Source: JBGSOW01 sp041738875
Lineage (GTDB): Bacteria > Patescibacteriota > Dojkabacteria > CALFHW01
Direction of reading: 5' to 3'
Assembly: GCA_041738875.1 (NCBI GenBank)
Contig: JBGSOW010000075.1
Location: 1-8,474 of the forward strand
DNA: 8,474 nucleotides
Shown here piece by piece: positions 5,699 through 8,474 of the stretch. The translations under genes and the position numbers were made by a program. A model generated the notes under the pieces. The model saw only the letters and a program-made list of their open reading frames with translations. It had not been told where the DNA came from and did no database searches. Positions within the stretch are counted from its first letter, which is position 1. Every line of letters starts with the position of its first letter.

Positions 5699-5748
5699 CT
5701 AAAAATATTTTACCTGCTTGAAACTATCTAACTTTAGACTTCAGTCAA

Positions 5749-5991
5749 ATGAATCTAAGAAAAGAGCGCAGGTATGTTTTAAAAAATAACCTAAAGGCAA
5801 TCAGGAAGAATCACAGGCTGACTCTTCAAGAGCTAGCTAATCGCAGTGAAATAGATATTACCACACTTCAATACATTGAGGCTGGGAAACGCAATCCAAG
5901 TGGGGAGGTAATGCTCTTAATTGCAAAGGGTCTTGGTATTGAGGGGAAGAAAACATTCTGGAATCTTTTTTATCTTGAGAAACGATTTTAA
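5749..5991 (+). CDS. XRE/Cro-family helix-turn-helix regulator
   Basis: 80-aa DNA-binding protein. The five-helix HTH_3 domain spans ~13-66: NNLKAIRKNHRLTLQELANRS, then IDITTLQYIEAGKRNPS (recognition helix region, with the conserved Y-I-E-x-G-x-R-x-P ending), then VMLLIAKGLGI. A short C-terminal tail (KKTFWNLFYLEKRF) may aid dimerisation. The N-terminus is basic. It is probably the repressor or regulator of the element, acting on operators in the gene-free region upstream. The stop TAA overlaps the next start (TAATG), so translation of the two genes is coupled. ATG at 5749 has no Shine-Dalgarno, and no good promoter is seen between it and terminator 2. Confidence 0.9.
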   Translation: MNLRKERRYVLKNNLKAIRKNHRLTLQELANRSEIDITTLQYIEAGKRNPSGEVMLLIAKGLGIEGKKTFWNLFYLEKRF

Positions 5992-6380
5992 TGCCGGATA
6001 TTGATGACAACCACAAAAGAAAAATATTAGAGGTTATTTCCAAGCATGTTGGAAAGAAGAAACCCGTGCAGGTAAGTGACCTTATGTCTTTTGTGCCTTT
6101 ATCAGACAGAGAAATCAGGAAAGTTATCCAGGAATTAATATTGGATTTTGGCGAGCCGATAGGCTCAACGACTAAGGGACCACATGGTTTTTACTTCATT
6201 GCTGATCAAGATGACTTGGATGAAACAGTGAATAACTTGGAAAAGCGCCGAGACATGATCGACAAACGCATAAAGGCATTGAAGAAGCAGTTAGAGCTGC
6301 CCGAGATTAACTCCCAAGCGATCACGCAGAAAGGTAAAACCGTTATCAATATTTCTAATTCAATAATCATCCAACTATGA
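5991..6380 (+). CDS. Winged-helix protein with C-terminal coiled coil
   Basis: 129 aa. Residues ~8-70 read as a winged helix: KILEVISKHVG (helix 1), VQVSDLMSFV (helix 2), LSDREIRKVIQELILDFG (recognition helix), then a wing hairpin GEPIGSTTKGPHGFYFIAD. A charged helix (~74-103, LEKRRDMIDKRIKALKKQLE) is a likely coiled coil for dimerisation. From memory, phage and plasmid proteins near replication or early-control genes share this winged-helix + 'GYYIA' + RI.ALKK layout. A role in early regulation or replication of the element fits, but no enzyme motif is present. It overlaps the gene before by 1 nt (TAATG) and the next by 4 nt (ATGA). Confidence 0.8.
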   Translation: MPDIDDNHKRKILEVISKHVGKKKPVQVSDLMSFVPLSDREIRKVIQELILDFGEPIGSTTKGPHGFYFIADQDDLDETVNNLEKRRDMIDKRIKALKKQLELPEINSQAITQKGKTVINISNSIIIQL

Positions 6381-6781
6381 TGGCTTCTCTACAGATAACA
6401 AAAGAAGTACCAGCAATCCAGCATGAGATTCTAGTAAAGCTATCAGACTTTGCATTGAATTATGGCCAAATCGGGGAACATGAATTTATTCTCACTACTT
6501 ACCTCATTAGCTTAATGGCTGCTTTTTCCTGTCCTAGATTTTTCTTTTATATCGACGAGATTGAGCTTGGCATCTATAAATACGATTTTTATCGCGAGAT
6601 TAAGATCTCAGAAGGTTTAAGCTACAACAAGAATTTTATGAAGACCTTGTTCAAACATATCAATAGAACAGGCTTTCTACAGATAGACCACTATACAGGT
6701 AGTTGTTACAAGGTGAGTTTTCCCGAAATCGAGAAAAGAGTTTTTGAACTCAATTTAATGAGTTCCCTTGAGCATAATTAA
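6377..6781 (+). CDS. Unknown 134-aa protein, possibly winged-helix-like
   Basis: Not recognised. It starts at ATG 6377, overlapping the previous stop in ATGATG; a start at 6380 is equally possible. There is no signal peptide. A hydrophobic stretch around 37-60 (FILTTYLISLMAAFSCPRFFFYI) is interrupted by polar and proline residues, so it is more likely a buried helix than a membrane span. The second half, FMKTLFKHINRTGFLQIDHYTGSCYKVSFPEIEKRV (~88-121), has the pattern of a recognition helix followed by a beta wing ending in a Y-K-V strand, so a DNA-binding wing is possible. The overlap suggests it acts with the winged-helix protein. Function unknown. Confidence 0.75.
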   Translation: MMASLQITKEVPAIQHEILVKLSDFALNYGQIGEHEFILTTYLISLMAAFSCPRFFFYIDEIELGIYKYDFYREIKISEGLSYNKNFMKTLFKHINRTGFLQIDHYTGSCYKVSFPEIEKRVFELNLMSSLEHN

Positions 6782-6798
6782 TTTCTTATTTTCTCATC

Positions 6799-8364
6799 AT
6801 GCTTAAAAGTCCACCTATCTTACTTAAAAAAGCGGTAACACTTTTCTTCGCTGTGATGGCTTCAGGAGTAATCCAGTTGCTCCTCCTTCCTGGCATGCAA
6901 CCAGTCAAAGCAGATAACTTCTATTCTAGCGGAGGTAATGTCGATCAATGTGAGTTTGCCTCAACTTTAGGTGTTCAATACAACAGCTTGGGTAGCGGAG
7001 ATATCAGTTGGAATGGTGGAGATGTTCAAGGACAAAGTGGCAACTGGATACAGAGTAATAACATGCGCACGGTTGCAGATGTTACTTTCCCAGATGCTCG
7101 CCGCTTTGAAAATTTTGGACACTATGTTGCTGTACCTCCAAACACCAGAGTTGAAGTTGGCTTTTTTGTTTGGAACTATTCAGGACATGATGTAACTGTA
7201 GATGGTGTAAGACTCTTTACTTCTCATACTGATCCATCTCGTGGAGATATTACAAGACTTGGAGCAGGAGGCACTTACGGCACATTTACAGCCAATGGCT
7301 TTGGCACAAGAGGTGGTAAGGCTGTAATGACTGGCTCACCCGGAACCTTCGCAAATCGCACAGATTATGGTGGCCGTATCATTTATTCCTTTGATACGAT
7401 CCAACCTATGCAGTATCAGTCGTTTACTGCTACTCCTCAATGGTCTGGTGGTAATTTGACTGTCAGATATGATTTAACCTTACGCAATACTTCATCTTAC
7501 AACCTAAACAACATTAGGATTGTCGATGATTTGCCTTCAGGTGCTACTTACGATCAAACCCACAGTTTTTCTGCCGGTCAGACAAGAACTATCACATATT
7601 TTGACAATATGGGTACGAATTACCCAGGAGTAATTAATAACGATCCAGCAAGAGTATATGACCCAAACAGACATTACGAAAGAGCCAGTGATGCCTATTC
7701 TGGCATATTAGATTCTAATCCGGAAACTAGACCAGCCTTTGCGATGAGGGACGACAGCAACGCTCCTTCAGGATGGAATGCTGCCCAACCATCCTGGGGA
7801 GCAACAGGTGGTGGAATGTTTGCAGTTGAGCTTATTCCTTACAATTTCCCGACCGCAGCAGTTTCACTAAATGTTGCACCTCAAATTAGTCACGAAAAAC
7901 AAGTAAGAGATGCAGATGAAGACTGGTCCAATGGCAACACTATTTCGCCTTCGTTAACTGATAGCAGTCTAAACGAGTTCGACTACCGCATACAAGTAAC
8001 AAACAACGGCGGTGTTACCCGAGACGGTGTTGAAGTGATAGATGACTATGACCAAGGCCTAACCGAAATACTAGATGCAGCAGGCGGCACAGATAACGGA
8101 GACACAATCACTTGGTCTGGTTTTAATCTAGCAAATGCAGAAACTAGAGAGTTTGTTGTCAGAGCCAGGGTAAGAATGCCGCAACCTCACGGCATTCATG
8201 AAGCAGGAAATACAATCACTACTCGTGTGATTAACGCTCCTGATGGTACAGAAACTCCGCAACCATCAACGACTAGAACAGAAATTAGAACATTAGCTAA
8301 TAACGATATTGAAAAGTACGTTAAAAATCTAACGGCGATTGAACGAAGAGGTGGTTATAGGTAA
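6799..8364 (+). CDS. Secreted DUF11-type surface protein, possibly C-terminally truncated
   Basis: 521 aa. A Sec signal peptide is clear: basic n-region (LLKKA), hydrophobic core ~12-31 and a VKA-DN cleavage site after Ala38. The mature protein starts with an N/G/T-rich beta domain (~40-210). Two DUF11-like Ig-fold repeats follow: ~218-285 (VRYDLTLRNTSSYNLNNI..VDDLPSG) and ~393-462 (FDYRIQVTNNGGVTRDGVEVIDDYDQG..ITWSGF). DUF11 repeats build stalk-like surface proteins or adhesins. After the second repeat a linker leads to NNDIEKYVKNL (~499-509), which looks like the start of another repeat, but the protein ends a few residues later in ERRGGYR. There is no C-terminal membrane helix, LPxTG or other anchor. 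The start is 17 nt after the previous gene and lacks a Shine-Dalgarno. It may mediate attachment to a host or mating cell. Confidence 0.88.
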   Translation: MLKSPPILLKKAVTLFFAVMASGVIQLLLLPGMQPVKADNFYSSGGNVDQCEFASTLGVQYNSLGSGDISWNGGDVQGQSGNWIQSNNMRTVADVTFPDARRFENFGHYVAVPPNTRVEVGFFVWNYSGHDVTVDGVRLFTSHTDPSRGDITRLGAGGTYGTFTANGFGTRGGKAVMTGSPGTFANRTDYGGRIIYSFDTIQPMQYQSFTATPQWSGGNLTVRYDLTLRNTSSYNLNNIRIVDDLPSGATYDQTHSFSAGQTRTITYFDNMGTNYPGVINNDPARVYDPNRHYERASDAYSGILDSNPETRPAFAMRDDSNAPSGWNAAQPSWGATGGGMFAVELIPYNFPTAAVSLNVAPQISHEKQVRDADEDWSNGNTISPSLTDSSLNEFDYRIQVTNNGGVTRDGVEVIDDYDQGLTEILDAAGGTDNGDTITWSGFNLANAETREFVVRARVRMPQPHGIHEAGNTITTRVINAPDGTETPQPSTTRTEIRTLANNDIEKYVKNLTAIERRGGYR

Positions 8365-8379
8365 AATAAAACTCAATAT

Positions 8380-8474
8380 ATGCTAAAAACACTGCTTCCT
8401 GCCTTAAATCAAGAAGAAATAGAGAGATTTAACAATTATCGGCATCAAATCAATGGGATTATGGAAGAATTATC
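8380..8474 (+). CDS. Partial CDS (N-terminal 31 codons), unknown
   Basis: ATG at 8380 opens a frame still open at the window end, starting MLKTLLPALNQEEIERFNNY. It lies 15 nt after the surface-protein stop on the same strand. The visible part is helical and charged, with no signal peptide. Too short to identify. Confidence 0.5.
   Translation, partial: MLKTLLPALNQEEIERFNNYRHQINGIMEEL

Larger units (their letters stand above)
5248..5748. other. Gene-free divergent regulatory region (501 bp)
   Basis: No convincing gene on either strand. It separates the leftward recombinase module from the rightward XRE-led genes. It contains several perfect inverted repeats, a perfect TATAAT at 5388-5393 without a good -35, and two forward intrinsic terminators just before the XRE gene. 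Only tiny open frames occur on + (8 codons from 5483, 14 codons from 5524). It may hold promoters and operators for both directions, a small RNA, or a transfer or replication origin; the sequence alone does not decide. Confidence 0.6.

Noticed and set aside
5248..5748. CRISPR array in the gene-free region
   Set aside because: The repeats here are inverted and single, with no regularly spaced direct repeats.
6468..6476. AATCGGGG, matching part of the tRNA-Glu T-arm region (possible right attachment site)
   Set aside because: Only 8 bp match, it lies within the coding sequence of the 134-aa protein, and the flanks do not match the tRNA.
2..8474. UGA recoding as glycine (as in Gracilibacteria/Absconditabacteria)
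   Set aside because: The gene set is complete without any in-frame UGA, and UGA serves as the natural stop of the winged-helix gene and the recombinase.

Overview
The window looks like the chromosome of a Patescibacteria/CPR bacterium, most likely a Saccharibacterium (TM7), carrying the left end of an integrated mobile element. This assignment is by inference. The first genes match the compact VirB4-centred type IV secretion loci of that group, genes are short and tightly packed, and almost no start codon has a Shine-Dalgarno sequence. UGA is used as an ordinary stop.

Left part (1-3210), host-type secretion operon on +: the 3' end of a gene whose C-terminus resembles the protein usually found upstream of VirB4 in these genomes; a full VirB4/TraC-type ATPase; a two-helix membrane protein of unknown function; and a membrane-anchored thioredoxin-like protein with a CxxC site but no cis-proline. 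The operon ends at an intrinsic terminator that overlaps the promoter of a tRNA-Glu(UUC) gene.

Middle part (3266-5250), integration junction and recombinase module on -: the tRNA-Glu 3' end overlaps, in antisense, the last 13 codons of a large serine recombinase. This is the expected signature of an element joined at the tRNA 3' end. A 69-aa unknown protein lies upstream of the recombinase on the same strand. Between the two genes is a compact RNA switch candidate: a terminator hairpin with a U-tract ending 11 nt before the recombinase start, plus a 19-bp alternative pairing that would block it. The alternative pairing starts 5 nt after the stop codon of the 69-aa gene. A 22-codon mini-ORF runs through the terminator and overlaps the recombinase start as ATGA.

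Right part (5250-8474): a 500-bp gene-free divergent region with several perfect inverted repeats and two tandem forward terminators. A forward gene set follows: an XRE repressor-like protein, a winged-helix/coiled-coil protein and an unknown 134-aa protein, linked by 1-nt and 4-nt overlaps; then a secreted DUF11-type surface protein that stops at what looks like the start of another repeat; then the start of an unknown gene cut by the window end. The right attachment site is not in the window, so element size and type (ICE, plasmid, phage or island) cannot be settled here.
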